Below the pieces are notes generated by a model that worked only from the letters and a program-made list of their open reading frames with translations, was not told the DNA's origin and made no database searches. A stretch of DNA of 64,000 nt from NCBI GenBank assembly GCA_963721435.1, contig CAVRJC010000006.1, positions 558,001-622,000 of the forward strand, given 5' to 3'. Both the position numbers and the translations under genes were made by a program. Source of the stretch: CAVRJC01 sp963721435 (GTDB lineage: Bacteria > Actinomycetota > Acidimicrobiia > IMCC26256 > DASPTH01). Shown in pieces: positions 45,293-55,581 of this stretch. Positions within the stretch are counted from its first letter, which is position 1. Every line of letters starts with the position of its first letter.

Positions 45293-46348
45293 GTGGATCG
45301 TCAGCAGGCACTCGACATGGCGCTCAGCCAGATCGAAAAGAACCATGGCAAGGGCGCCATCATGCGGTTGGGGGAGCACGCCAACGTCGGCGTGGCCGCG
45401 ATCCCCACGGGTGCGCTCGCGCTCGACATCGCCCTCGGCATCGGCGGGCTCCCGCGTGGTCGGGTCGTCGAGGTCTACGGCCCGGAGTCGTCGGGCAAGT
45501 CCACGCTGGCCATGCACGTGGTCGCCGAGGCCCAGCGCAACGGTGGCGTGTGCGCCTACATCGACGCCGAGCACGCGATGGATCCCGTCTACGCGTCGGC
45601 GATCGGCGTCAACGTCGACGAGCTGCTGATCTCGCAGCCCGACACCGGCGAGCAGGCGCTCGAGATCACCGACATGCTGGTTCGCTCCGGCGCGCTCGAC
45701 GTGATCGTCATCGACTCGGTCGCCGCACTCGTGCCCCGCGCCGAGCTCGAGGGCGAGATGGGCGACACGCACGTCGGCCTGCAGGCCCGCCTCATGAGCC
45801 AGGCCCTGCGCAAGCTCACCGGAAACCTCGCCCGCTCCAACACGATCTGCATCTTCATCAACCAGCTGCGGGAGAAGATCGGTGTGATGTTCGGCTCGCC
45901 CGAGACGACCTCCGGCGGGCGGGCGCTGAAGTTCTACTCGTCGGTGCGGCTCGACATCCGCCGCATCGAGTCGATCAAGGACGGCGCCGAGGTCACCGGC
46001 AACCGCACGCGGGTGAAGGTGGTCAAGAACAAGGTCAGCCCGCCGTTCAAGCAGGCTGAGTTCGACATCATGTACGGCAAGGGCATCAGCCGCGAGGGCT
46101 CACTGCTCGACGTCGGTGTCGACCTCGGCATCGTGAAGAAGTCGGGTGCGTGGTTCACCTACGAGGGTGAGCAGCTCGGCCAGGGTCGTGAGAACGCCAA
46201 GACGTTCCTCTCCGAGAACATCGACCTCATGCTGGAGATCAGTGAGAAGGTCCGCCAGGCCGTGGGGATCGATCCCGCCGGGGTGGCGGAAGTCGACGGC
46301 GAGATCGATCTCACCGCTGATCCCGAGTCGCTCGAAGTCGAGAGCTGA
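45293..46348 (+). CDS. recA: Recombinase RecA
   Basis: RecA catalyses strand exchange and stimulates LexA self-cleavage. The 351-residue protein has Walker A in VYGPESSGKSTLAMHVVAEA (near residue 63-70), Walker B in LDVIVIDSVAALVPRAE, and loop L2 MFGSPETTSGGRALKFYSS. The N-terminus DRQQALDMALSQIEKNHGKG matches the family. Start is GTG at 45293 after GGAGGG. A LexA box sits in its promoter. No recX gene follows; the next 183 bases lead to miaB. Confidence 0.97.
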   Translation: MDRQQALDMALSQIEKNHGKGAIMRLGEHANVGVAAIPTGALALDIALGIGGLPRGRVVEVYGPESSGKSTLAMHVVAEAQRNGGVCAYIDAEHAMDPVYASAIGVNVDELLISQPDTGEQALEITDMLVRSGALDVIVIDSVAALVPRAELEGEMGDTHVGLQARLMSQALRKLTGNLARSNTICIFINQLREKIGVMFGSPETTSGGRALKFYSSVRLDIRRIESIKDGAEVTGNRTRVKVVKNKVSPPFKQAEFDIMYGKGISREGSLLDVGVDLGIVKKSGAWFTYEGEQLGQGRENAKTFLSENIDLMLEISEKVRQAVGIDPAGVAEVDGEIDLTADPESLEVES

Positions 46349-46355
46349 ACGCGTG

Positions 46356-46371
46356 ACGGCCACGGCCGTCG
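46356..46371 (+). terminator. Hairpin after recA
   Basis: GACGGC and GCCGTC form a 6-bp stem around CACG, starting 8 bases after the recA stop. No T-run follows, so it may only protect or pause. The rest of the 183-base gap up to miaB holds the miaB -10 and nothing else I can support. Confidence 0.35.
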
Positions 46372-46517
46372 CACGTCGTTCAGCTCGATACCTGCTCTCC
46401 CGCTGAGGGCACGCGCGTGCGCTCGAGCACCCGAACCAGGTGCTCGAGCCATTCGCGCGCCCAGAGCAGCTGCACTGGGGCGTGCCCGACGCGGGCGGCC
46501 CGCGGGCAGCGGGATCC

Positions 46518-46523
46518 TACACT
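46518..46523 (+). promoter_or_regulatory. -10 element of miaB, probable leaderless start
   Basis: TACACT ends 8 bases before GTG at 46532, which decides this start over TTG at 46523 and GTG at 46526. Confidence 0.5.
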
Positions 46524-46531
46524 TGGTGGTC

Positions 46532-47953
46532 GTGCCGCCCGCTCCCGAACCTGCTCCCGAGTCACGACCGCGTCACTTCTATCTGCGCACCTACGGCTGC
46601 CAGATGAACGAGCACGACTCCGAGCGCATCGCGGGCGTGCTCGTCGCGGAGGGCATGGAGCCCACCGACGAGCTCGACGCCGCCGACGTCGTCGTGCTCA
46701 ACACGTGCTGCATCCGCGAGAACGCCGACAACAAGCTCTACGGCCACCTCGGTCGGCTCAAGGCGCTCAAGGCCGAGCGACCTGACCTCCAGATCGCAGT
46801 CGGTGGGTGCCTCGCGCAGAAGGACCGTGAGCTGATCATCGAGCGCGCCGGCCACGTCGACGTCGTCTTCGGCACCCACAACCTCGCGCACGCGCCGGCG
46901 TTGCTCGCGCGCGCCCGCACCGAAGGGCCTGTCGTCGAGATCCTCGAGGAGCACGAGGCCTATCCGTCGGCATTGCCCGCGCAACGTGACACCGTGCACT
47001 CCGCATGGGTCACCATCCAGGTGGGGTGCGACAACTCCTGCACCTTCTGCATCGTGCCGATCGTGCGCGGCGCAGAGGTCAGCCGCCGCATGGGTGACAT
47101 CGTGCACGAGGTCGAGCAGCTCGTCGCCGACGGCGTCCGTGAGATCACGCTCCTCGGCCAGAACGTCAACTCGTACGGGCGCGATCTCGGCGCCGGCCAG
47201 TACCGTCCGCAGTTCGCCGATCTCCTGCGCGCGCTCGATGCGGTCGACGGCCTGAGCCGAATCCGGTTCACGTCACCGCACCCGAAGGACCTCCGCCCCG
47301 AGACGATCGCGGCGATGGCGGAGTGCCCGTCGGTGTGTGAGCACCTCCACCTGCCGTTGCAGTCGGGGAGTGACCGCACGTTGTCACGCATGCACCGCGG
47401 CTACACCGCCGAGCGCTACCTCACCCGGTTGCGCGCGGCGCGCGCCGCGGTCGACGACCTCGCGGTCACCACGGACATCATCGTCGGGTTCCCCGGCGAG
47501 ACCGACGACGACTTCGCCCGCACGCTCGACGTCGTCGACGCCGCGCGGTACGACGCCGCGTACACGTTCATCTTCTCGCCGCGACCGGGAACGCCCGCGG
47601 CGGACATGACCGACGACTTCGTGGCGCCGGAAGTCGCGCAGGCGCGGATGGCCCGGCTCACGGAGCTGGTCGAGCGCCACGCGCTGACCAGGCACGAGGC
47701 GCGGGTCGGGCGGGTCGAAGAGGTGCTCGTGGAAGGGCCTTCGAAGCGAGATCCCGCGATGTGGTCGGGCCGGACCCGCCAGAACAAGCTCGTGCACTTC
47801 GCGCCCGACCCCGACGTGCGCGTCGGTGGCACCGCCGACGTCTCCGTCAGCCGGGCCGCCCCGCACTGGCTGCGCGGCGATCTCGTGCGCGTCGAGGCGC
47901 CGCGCACGACGCGAGTGCGCATTCCCATCCCGGTCACAGCTGCGCCTGGGTGA
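46532..47953 (+). CDS. miaB: tRNA-2-methylthio-N6-dimethylallyladenosine synthase
   Basis: MiaB is a radical SAM methylthiotransferase that modifies A37 of tRNAs already carrying the isopentenyl group made by MiaA. The 473-residue protein has auxiliary-cluster cysteines C23, C59 and C93 (RTYGCQMNEHDSERIAGVL, VVLNTCCIRENADNKLYGHL) and the radical SAM motif C166-x3-C170-x2-C173 in GCDNSCTFCIVPIVRGAEVS. A TRAM domain closes the protein. miaA overlaps its stop by 4 bases, so both steps of the same tRNA modification are encoded together. Confidence 0.95.
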   Translation: MPPAPEPAPESRPRHFYLRTYGCQMNEHDSERIAGVLVAEGMEPTDELDAADVVVLNTCCIRENADNKLYGHLGRLKALKAERPDLQIAVGGCLAQKDRELIIERAGHVDVVFGTHNLAHAPALLARARTEGPVVEILEEHEAYPSALPAQRDTVHSAWVTIQVGCDNSCTFCIVPIVRGAEVSRRMGDIVHEVEQLVADGVREITLLGQNVNSYGRDLGAGQYRPQFADLLRALDAVDGLSRIRFTSPHPKDLRPETIAAMAECPSVCEHLHLPLQSGSDRTLSRMHRGYTAERYLTRLRAARAAVDDLAVTTDIIVGFPGETDDDFARTLDVVDAARYDAAYTFIFSPRPGTPAADMTDDFVAPEVAQARMARLTELVERHALTRHEARVGRVEEVLVEGPSKRDPAMWSGRTRQNKLVHFAPDPDVRVGGTADVSVSRAAPHWLRGDLVRVEAPRTTRVRIPIPVTAAPG

Positions 47954-48886
47954 GCTCCTCGGGCGTCACCCACCTGGCTCTCGTGGGCCCGACCGCGTCG
48001 GGGAAGTCGGAGCTCGCGCTCGGCGCCGCGCACGCGTTGCGTGACGTGGAGATCGTCTCCCTCGACTCGATGCAGATCTATCGCGGTCTCGACATCGGCA
48101 CCGCGAAACCGACGGTCGCCGAGCGCGCCGCAGTGCCGCACCACATGATCGACGTCGCCGACCCGCTCGACGAATGGTCCGTGGCCCGCTTCCAATTCGA
48201 AGCGCGCGCCGCGATCGCCGACGATTGCCGCGCGCGGCAAGCGCGCGCTGCTCGTCGGCGGGACCGGGTTGTACGTTCGGGCCGTCGTCGACCCGCTCAC
48301 GTTCCCGCCGGAGGACCGCGCGGTCCGCGCCGAGCTCGAGTCAGACGTCGCGACCGCCGACGGCCTCCGCGCCGCGTACGCCGAGCTCGAACGCCGCGAT
48401 CCCGTCGCCGCGTCGCGCATGGAACCGGGCAACTCGCGTCGGATCGCGCGCGCGCTCGAGGTGATCCGGATCACCGGCCGGCCGTTCTCGTCGTTCGGCC
48501 TCGGCCTAGGCGAGTTCGGCGCGCCCGCCATCCCGGTCCACCAGGCCGGTGTCTGGCTGCCGCGCTCCACGTTGTCGCGGAGAATCGGCGAGCGCCTCGG
48601 CGCGATGAGGGACGCGGGCCTGGTCCAGGAGGTCCGGGCGCTCGCCGCGGCCGGGTCGTTGTCGCGCACCGCCCGGCAGGCCATCGGCTACAAGGAGGTG
48701 CTCGACCACCTCGACGGCCGCGAGCCCTCGCTCGATGCCGCGCTCGAGGCCGCCGTCGCCCGCACCCGGCGGTTCGCCCGGCGCCAGCGCATGTGGTTCC
48801 GCCGTGACCCCCGCATCACCTGGTTGGGTACCTCGGACAATCCGTGCACACTTCTCCCCACGCTCCTGGCAATCTGGGGCGCATGA
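47950..48886 (+). CDS. miaA: tRNA dimethylallyltransferase, frameshifted as given
   Basis: MiaA transfers the dimethylallyl group to A37 of tRNAs reading U-starting codons. GTG at 47950 overlaps the miaB stop. The first part has the P-loop LALVGPTASGKSELALGAAH and the substrate motif IVSLDSMQIYRGLDIGTAKP. The second part, in another frame, has TGLYVRAVVDPLTFPPED, RIARALEVIRITGRPFS and TARQAIGYKEVLDHL. One extra G at about 48223 breaks the frame: removing it gives AIADIAARGKRALLVGGTGL. Restored length is about 311 residues, which is normal. The stop overlaps dapF by 4 bases. Confidence 0.9.
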
Positions 48887-49743
48887 GCACGATCCGCCTC
48901 TCGAAGCTGCACGCCACGGGGAACGACTTCCTCGTCTGGTCGTGGCTCGATCCCGACGCGGGCGTGCAGGGGATCCTGGCGGATCAGGCCGTCGCGCTCT
49001 GCGACCGCCATCGCGGCGTCGGCGCCGACGGCCTCATCATCGTGAGCCCCGGCGCCGACGGCGCCGACTGCCGGATGCAGCTGTTCAACGCCGACGGCCA
49101 CATCGCGGAGATGAGCGGGAATGGCATCCGCTGCCTCGCGTGGGTCGTGCACCGGGAGGGAGTCGGTGACGGGAAGCGCCTCGTCGTCGACACCGACGGT
49201 GGTCGTCGTGCGATCGACCTGGAGCTCGACGACGCGGGCGAGGTGGTCGCCGCGACCGTCGACATGGGCCCCTCGACGTTCGACCCCGCCGCCATCCCGC
49301 TCGCGGCACCGAGCGCGTTCGGCCTCGAAGCGACGTACCACGGTGTCTCGTACGAAGGGGACGCCGCCGGGATGGGCAACCCGCATCTCGTGCTGTTCGT
49401 CGACGACCCGGAGGCCGCGCACGTCACCACCGCGGGCCCGAAGTTCGAGGTCGACGAGCGCTTCCCGAAGCACACCAACGTCGAGTTCATCACCGTCTCC
49501 GGTCCCGACGAGATCACCATGCGCGTGTGGGAGCGCGGCGTCGGCGAGACGCTGAGCTGCGGGACCGGTGCGTGCGCGGCAGCCGCGGTGGCACACCGAC
49601 GCGGACTGGTGGGTGACGACGTCACTGTCCACGTGCCGGGTGGCGACCTGCGCGTCGAGCTCGGTGACACCGTTCGCCTCGGCGGCCCGGTGCAGCACGT
49701 CTTCGACGTCGAGATCGACGTCAACGAGCTCGTGAAGCGCGTG
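48883..49743 (+). CDS. dapF: Diaminopimelate epimerase (no stop before 50163)
   Basis: DapF converts LL- to meso-diaminopimelate by a two-cysteine mechanism. The protein starts STIRLSKLHATGNDFLVWS, has the first catalytic cysteine in IRCLAWVVHREG preceded by NADGHIAEMSGNG, and the second in GETLSCGTGACAAAAVAHRR. The family sequence ends around QHVFDVEIDVNELVKR (about 49740), yet the frame runs on without a stop to 50163 through the 5' part of hflX in a different frame. A frame error between 49740 and 49860 probably hides the true stop. ATG at 48883 overlaps miaA by 4 bases. Confidence 0.88.
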
Positions 49744-49769
49744 AGTCGTCAACCCGCGGCGCGGGCAAC

Positions 49770-49815
49770 TCGTCCGTTCCGGCACGGAGCCAGTCGTCCG
49801 TTCCGGCACGGAGCC
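49770..49815. repeat. Short tandem repeat between dapF and hflX
   Basis: The 22-base unit starting TCGTCCGTTC occurs at 49770-49791 and again at 49794-49815 (24-base period). An 18-base core with one mismatch recurs near 62387-62404, also between genes. Confidence 0.75.
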
Positions 49816-49862
49816 GGCGACGGCTCACTGCAACCGAAGTCGACCTCGGGGTCGTCCGGCAG

Positions 49863-51119
49863 CGCGCGCTGCTCGTCGGCACCGGGATCGGCACGCGTGA
49901 CGCAGACGCCGCGCAGGCGTCGCTCGAGGAGCTCGCGTTGCTGGTCGACACCGCGGGCGCCGATCCCGTCGACATCGAGTTCCAGCGCCGCGACACTCCC
50001 GATCCCGCGACCTACATCGGCTCGGGCAAGGCCAAGGAGCTGCGCGAGACCGCCGACGCGCTCGACATCGATCTCGTCGTGTTCGACGACGAGCTCACGC
50101 CCGCGCAGCAGCGCAACCTCGAGAAGATCTTCGCCTGTGACGTTGTCGACCGCGTCGCGTTGATCCTCGACATCTTCGCCCAGCACGCGCACAGCCAGGA
50201 GGGCATGATCCAGGTCGAGCTCGCCCAGCTCCGCTATCGCCTGCCGCGCCTGCGGGGCAAGGGCACGCAGCTGAGCCAACAGGGCGCGGGTGGTGGCGCG
50301 CGCGGCGGCCTGGTCGGCACGAGGGGCCCCGGTGAGACGCAGCTCGAGGTCGACCGCCGCCGCATCCTCTCGCGGGTCTCGAAGCTCGAGCGCGACCTCG
50401 ACCGCGTCGCCAAGAACCGCGCCACGCAGCGCAAGGCGCGTCGCCGGCGTGAGCTCCCGACCGTCGCGCTCGTCGGGTACACCAACGCGGGGAAGTCCAC
50501 GCTGCTCAACCGGCTCACGGATGCCGACGCGCTCGTCGAAGACCGCCTGTTCTCGACCCTCGATCCCACCACGCGGCGGATGCGGCTCGGTGGTGGCGAG
50601 ATCGTGCTCGTGTCCGACACCGTCGGGTTCGTGCGCCGGCTGCCGCACCAGCTCGTCGAAGCGTTCCGATCCACCCTCGAGGAGGTGGCCGACGCCGACC
50701 TGCTTCTGCACGTCGTCGACGGCTCGTCGCCCGCCGCCAACGACCAGATCGAGGCAGTGCGCGTGGTGCTCGCGGAGATCGGCGCCGACGAAGTGCCCGA
50801 GCTGTTCGTGATCAACAAGGCCGACATCGCCGACCCCGAGCAGCTGCACGATGTGGTCGTCGCGCATCCGGATGCGGCGGCAGTGTCGGCGGTGACCGGC
50901 GAGGGCGTGCCCGCGCTCCTCGATCGGATCGGCGACCGGCTGCGCGCACTCGCGCCCGTGATCGAGCTGATGGTCCCGTACGACCGCGGCGACGTCCTGG
51001 CGGCGGTGCACCGCGACGGCGAAGTGCTCGTCGAGGTGCACGGTGAAGGTGGTACGAGACTCCGGGCGCGCATGGCGCACATCGACCTCGCTCGCTACGA
51101 GCCGTTCCTGGTGGGGTAA
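49863..51119 (+). CDS. hflX: GTPase HflX (5' end uncertain)
   Basis: HflX is a ribosome-associated GTPase that splits stalled or heat-damaged ribosomes. The N-terminal domain has PATYIGSGKAKELRETADAL and VVFDDELTPAQQRNLEKI, followed by the Gly-rich linker GGLVGTRGPGETQLEVDRRR. The G domain shows ALVGYTNAGKSTLLNRLTDA, SDTVGFVRRLPHQLVEAF and VINKADIAD. Family-like sequence (RALLVGTGIGTRDADAAQAS) extends upstream to about 49863, but the first canonical in-frame start codon is TTG at 49938, inside the domain. No ATG, GTG or TTG exists in this frame from 49740 to 49937, so the true start is hidden by a frame error or is non-canonical. Confidence 0.88.
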   Translation, partial: RALLVGTGIGTRDADAAQASLEELALLVDTAGADPVDIEFQRRDTPDPATYIGSGKAKELRETADALDIDLVVFDDELTPAQQRNLEKIFACDVVDRVALILDIFAQHAHSQEGMIQVELAQLRYRLPRLRGKGTQLSQQGAGGGARGGLVGTRGPGETQLEVDRRRILSRVSKLERDLDRVAKNRATQRKARRRRELPTVALVGYTNAGKSTLLNRLTDADALVEDRLFSTLDPTTRRMRLGGGEIVLVSDTVGFVRRLPHQLVEAFRSTLEEVADADLLLHVVDGSSPAANDQIEAVRVVLAEIGADEVPELFVINKADIADPEQLHDVVVAHPDAAAVSAVTGEGVPALLDRIGDRLRALAPVIELMVPYDRGDVLAAVHRDGEVLVEVHGEGGTRLRARMAHIDLARYEPFLVG

Positions 51120-52459
51120 TGGCGATCAATCCCGACACCGAGGCGCAACGCAGGCTCGAGGCGCTGCTCGACTCGGTCGGTGTCGGCGTCGTGGTGTTCG
51201 GCCTCGACGGCCGGGTCGAGAGCGCCAACCTCCGCGCCCGGGAGGTGTTCAACTTCCCGGTGGTGTGGGAGGACACCGGGGGCATGTACAACACCGATCT
51301 CGAAGTCGTCGACGAAGAAGGCCGTCGCCTGGGCCCCGGCGAGTTCCCGGCGGTGCGCGCGCTGGAATCCGGCGAGACGCAAGCCAACGTGCTGATCGGT
51401 GCGCGTGCCGTGGGCCGGGAGCGGATCACGTGGGTGCTCTGTGGCGCGCAGCAGATCCGTGATCCGGAGACGTCGGCGGTCACCGGCGTCATCTGCACCC
51501 TCGTCGACGTCACCGAGCAGCGCGCAAGCCAGGAAGCCATCCGCGCGTCGGAGGAGCGGTTCCGGCTCTTCGCCGAGAACGCCGCTGACCTCATCTACCG
51601 CATCGGGCTCGAGCCACTGCGCTTCGAGTACCTCAACCCGGCGATCACCTCGATCCTCGGCTACACGCGCGACGACTTCTACCGGAACCCGAACCTCGTG
51701 TTCGAGCTCGTGCATCCCGACGACGTCGATGCCGCCCGCGCGCACCTCGCCGATGTTGCCACCGCGAGCGATCCGCTGGTGATCCGCATGACGCGGCGGG
51801 ACGGCGCGATCATCCACACCGAGCACCGTATGGTGCCGGTGATCGAGCTCGGCACGCTGGTCGCGATCGAAGGCATCGTGCGCGACGTGACCGCGTTGAA
51901 GAACGCCGAAGCCGACCTGAACCGGCTCGCGCTCCACGATTCGCTCACCGGGCTTCCCAACCGCGCGCATCTCCTCGATCGGCTCGATCGCGCGCTGGCG
52001 CGTGATCGCCGCGACCCGAGCGTGCTCGCGGTGCTCTACATCGACGTCGACCGGTTCAAGGTGGTGAACGACAACCTCGGGCACGACGTCGGTGACCAGC
52101 TGCTCGGCGTCGTCGGGCGCCGCATCCAGGAGGCGCTGCGTCCCTTCGACTTCGTCGCGCGCCTCGGCGGCGACGAGTTCGCGGCGGTGCTGTTCGAGCT
52201 GCACGACGAGCAGGAGGCGATCCGCGTCGCCGAGCGCGTCCTCGCCGCGGTCGCGGGTCCCGTCGACCTCGGCCAGGGTGAGATGATCGCCACGGTGAGC
52301 ATCGGTGTCGCCTACGACGACTTCGGCCGCACCACGTCGGCCGAGCTGCTCCGCCGCTCCGATCTCGCGATGTACACCGCCAAGGACCGCGGCCGGGCGC
52401 GGGTCGAGAGCTACTCCGGCTCCCGGGTCGCCACTACCGGACAGACTGAGGCTCGATGA
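51119..52459 (+). CDS. PAS-domain diguanylate cyclase
   Basis: This 446-residue cytoplasmic protein has two PAS-like domains (about 10-140 and 145-275, the second with EERFRLFAENAADLIYRIGL and FELVHPDDVDAARAHL) and a C-terminal GGDEF domain starting HDSLTGLPNRAHLLDRLDRA. The active-site loop RLGGDEFAAVL is intact, so it should make cyclic di-GMP from GTP. An R-x2-D inhibitory site (RPFD) lies five residues before GGDEF, so product inhibition is expected. No membrane segment is seen. ATG at 51119 overlaps the hflX stop by one base (TAATG). No EAL domain or c-di-GMP riboswitch is in the window. Confidence 0.93.
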   Translation: MAINPDTEAQRRLEALLDSVGVGVVVFGLDGRVESANLRAREVFNFPVVWEDTGGMYNTDLEVVDEEGRRLGPGEFPAVRALESGETQANVLIGARAVGRERITWVLCGAQQIRDPETSAVTGVICTLVDVTEQRASQEAIRASEERFRLFAENAADLIYRIGLEPLRFEYLNPAITSILGYTRDDFYRNPNLVFELVHPDDVDAARAHLADVATASDPLVIRMTRRDGAIIHTEHRMVPVIELGTLVAIEGIVRDVTALKNAEADLNRLALHDSLTGLPNRAHLLDRLDRALARDRRDPSVLAVLYIDVDRFKVVNDNLGHDVGDQLLGVVGRRIQEALRPFDFVARLGGDEFAAVLFELHDEQEAIRVAERVLAAVAGPVDLGQGEMIATVSIGVAYDDFGRTTSAELLRRSDLAMYTAKDRGRARVESYSGSRVATTGQTEAR

Positions 52460-53598
52460 CCTCGTTTGTGCCGCCGCCCTACCCGCATGACCAGCTCGAC
52501 GCGCTGAAGCAGATCGCCGCGGCCGCGCCCGGAGGACTGGTCGACGCGTCGGTTGGCACACCGGTCGATCCGATGCCCGAGGTCGCGGTGCGCGCGCTCG
52601 TCGACGCGGCATCCGGCGCGACCGGTTACCCGGCCACGATCGGGAGTGAGGCGTACCGCGCCGCTGCCGCGGGGTGGATCGAGCGCCGGTTCGGGTGCGC
52701 GGTGACGACCAACGAGGTCGTGGTGTGCATCGGCACCAAGGAGCTCGTCGCGTCACTGCCGCGTGCGTTGTCGCTGCGTGATCCGTCACGCGACACCGTC
52801 CTCTTCCCGGCCGCGTCGTACCCGACGTACGCGATGGGTGCCGCGCTCGCGGGGCTGCGCGCGGTGCCCGTGCCGGTCGACGACGCGTGGCATCCCGATC
52901 TCACCGCGGTCGACCCCGCCGACTCGGCGCGCGCGCTCCTGCTCTGGCTCAACGACCCGAGCAACCCGACCGGTGTCACCGCGTCGCCCGACGAGATGCG
53001 GGCGTCGGTCGCGTGGGCGCGCGAGCGCGGCATCATCGTGGCGAGCGACGAATGCTACGCCGAGTTCACCTACGACGACAGCGGCGCGCCGATCACCCCG
53101 GTCACCGCGTTGTTCGCCGGGAACGACGGAGTGCTCGCGGTGCACTCGCTGTCGAAGCGCTCGAACATGGCCGGGTTGCGCGCCGGCTTCGTCGCAGGTG
53201 ACCGTGAGCTGGTCACGTACCTCGGCGAGGTGCGCAAGCACGGCGGGCTGATGACGCCGGCACCGGTGCAGGCGGCGGCGGCTGCCGCGCTCGGTGACGA
53301 CGAGCACGTGCGCGAGCAGCAGGCGCGGTACGCGCGCCGGCGGGCGATGGCCGTCCCCGCGCTCGCAGCTCGCGGGCTGGTGCACGACGGCGGGCCGTCG
53401 ACCTTCTACCTGTGGCTCCGCACCGTCGACGGCCCGAGCGACGGCTGGGCGATCACCGCCGACCTCGCCAAGACCGGGCTGCTGATCGCACCCGGCGACT
53501 TCTACGGCAGCGCGGGCGCGTCGCACGCGCGGCTCGCGCTCACGCTCACCGACGACGCGCTCGCGCTGGCGTGCGAGCGGCTCACCGACCCCAAATAG
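52456..53598 (+). CDS. dapC: Succinyldiaminopimelate transaminase (DapC type)
   Basis: This 380-residue fold-type I PLP aminotransferase is assigned to N-succinyl-L,L-diaminopimelate formation because it adjoins dapD and dapE. It has SVGTPVDPMPEVAVRALVDA, the LNDPSNPTGVTASPDEM motif, SDECYAEFTYDD and the PLP-binding lysine in VHSLSKRSNMAGLRAGFVAG. ATG at 52456 overlaps the diguanylate cyclase stop by 4 bases. Substrate specificity within class I aminotransferases rests on context. Confidence 0.9.
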   Translation: MTSFVPPPYPHDQLDALKQIAAAAPGGLVDASVGTPVDPMPEVAVRALVDAASGATGYPATIGSEAYRAAAAGWIERRFGCAVTTNEVVVCIGTKELVASLPRALSLRDPSRDTVLFPAASYPTYAMGAALAGLRAVPVPVDDAWHPDLTAVDPADSARALLLWLNDPSNPTGVTASPDEMRASVAWARERGIIVASDECYAEFTYDDSGAPITPVTALFAGNDGVLAVHSLSKRSNMAGLRAGFVAGDRELVTYLGEVRKHGGLMTPAPVQAAAAAALGDDEHVREQQARYARRRAMAVPALAARGLVHDGGPSTFYLWLRTVDGPSDGWAITADLAKTGLLIAPGDFYGSAGASHARLALTLTDDALALACERLTDPK

Positions 53599-53628
53599 TC
53601 TGGCGCCACCCGAACACCAGGAGCACGC

Positions 53629-54452
<824 letters not shown>

Positions 54453-54456
<4 letters not shown>

Positions 54457-55560
54457 CCGACGCGGCGGTCGCGGTGCTCGACCTCGACGCGACCGACCTG
54501 TTCGCGCTCACCGCCGCGCTCGTCGGCGTGCCGTCGGAGAGTCATCACGATGCCGACCTCGCCGCGCTCGTCGAGACGCGCCTCGCACGGCGCACGAACA
54601 GGCTCGTCGTCGAGCGCATGGGGAACACGGTGATCGCCCGCACGATGCTCGGACGCGACCGGCGCGTGGTGCTCGGCGGCCATCTCGACACCGTGCCTGC
54701 CAACGGCAACGCCGACGCGGTCGTGAGCGGCGACACGTTGCACGGCGTCGGCTCCGCCGACATGAAGGGCGGCCTCGCGGTGCTCCTGCGCCTCGCGGAG
54801 GCCGTCGACGCCGATCCTTCGCGGTGCGCTACGACGTGACCCTCGCGTTCTACGAGGGCGAAGAGGTGCGCGACGAGTTCAACGGGTTGCGCAAGGTGTT
54901 CGAAGCCCGTCCCGAGCTGCTCGACGGTGACTTCGCGGTGCTGCTCGAGCCCACCGACACGTGGGTCGAGGCCGGCTGCCAGGGTGTGCTCGTGCTCGAG
55001 GCGAACTTCGTCGGGGAGCGCGCGCACACCGCCCGGCCGTGGAGGGGCGTCAACGCCATCCACCGCGCCGCCGCAGTCGCTCGCGCGCATCGCGGCCCAC
55101 GAGTCGGCCCCGGTGATCGTCGACGGTCTCGAGTACCGCGAGTCGCTCCAGGTCGTCGGGGTGGAGGGCGGCATCCCCGGCAAGCACAACGTGGTGCCCG
55201 ACTCGTGCACGGTCACGGTCGGCCGGCGGGTCGCGCCGAGCTTCACGCTCGACGAGGCGGAAGCGCAGGTGCGTGAGCTCCTCGACGGCGCCGACACCGT
55301 CACCGTGCTGCAAGCGCAGGCGGGCGCGCTGCCGAATCTCACCAACCCGCTCGTGGCCGAATTCGTGAGCGGCCTCGACCTCACTGCGCGCCCGAAGCTG
55401 GGCTGGACCGACGTGGCACGGTTCGCGGCACGCGGCGTGCCGGCGGTGAACTTCGGTCCCGGCGACCCCGAGGTCGCGCACACCGCGGGGGAGTTCGTGA
55501 CGCGCGACTCGATCGAGCGCGCGTACGCCGCGCTCGGCGCGGTTCCTCGGCGTGGACTGA
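54453..55560 (+). CDS. dapE: Succinyl-diaminopimelate desuccinylase, frameshifted as given
   Basis: DapE is a zinc M20 hydrolase that releases succinate to give LL-diaminopimelate. Part one has VVLGGHLDTVPANGN and GVGSADMKGGLAVLLRLAEA. Part two, in another frame from about 54822, has VTLAFYEGEEVRDEFNGLRK and FAVLLEPTDTWVEAGCQG. Part three, back in the first frame from about 55076, has IAAHESAPVIVDGLEYRESL, GIPGKHNVVPDSCTVTVGRR and the closing FGPGDPEVAHTAGEFV. A further shift near 55535 would give the natural end RFLGVD at the stop TGA 55558-55560. Three single-base indels therefore restore a full-length DapE of about 368 residues. Confidence 0.88.
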
Positions 55561-55581
55561 GGTTTCGGGCGCCGGCGGGCG

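Noticed and set aside
46380..46480. Short helical-looking minus-strand frame (QLLWAREWLEHLVRVLERTR) between recA and miaB
   Set aside because: It has no ribosome binding site or promoter, no known family, and only about 30 residues after its nearest GTG; not enough support.
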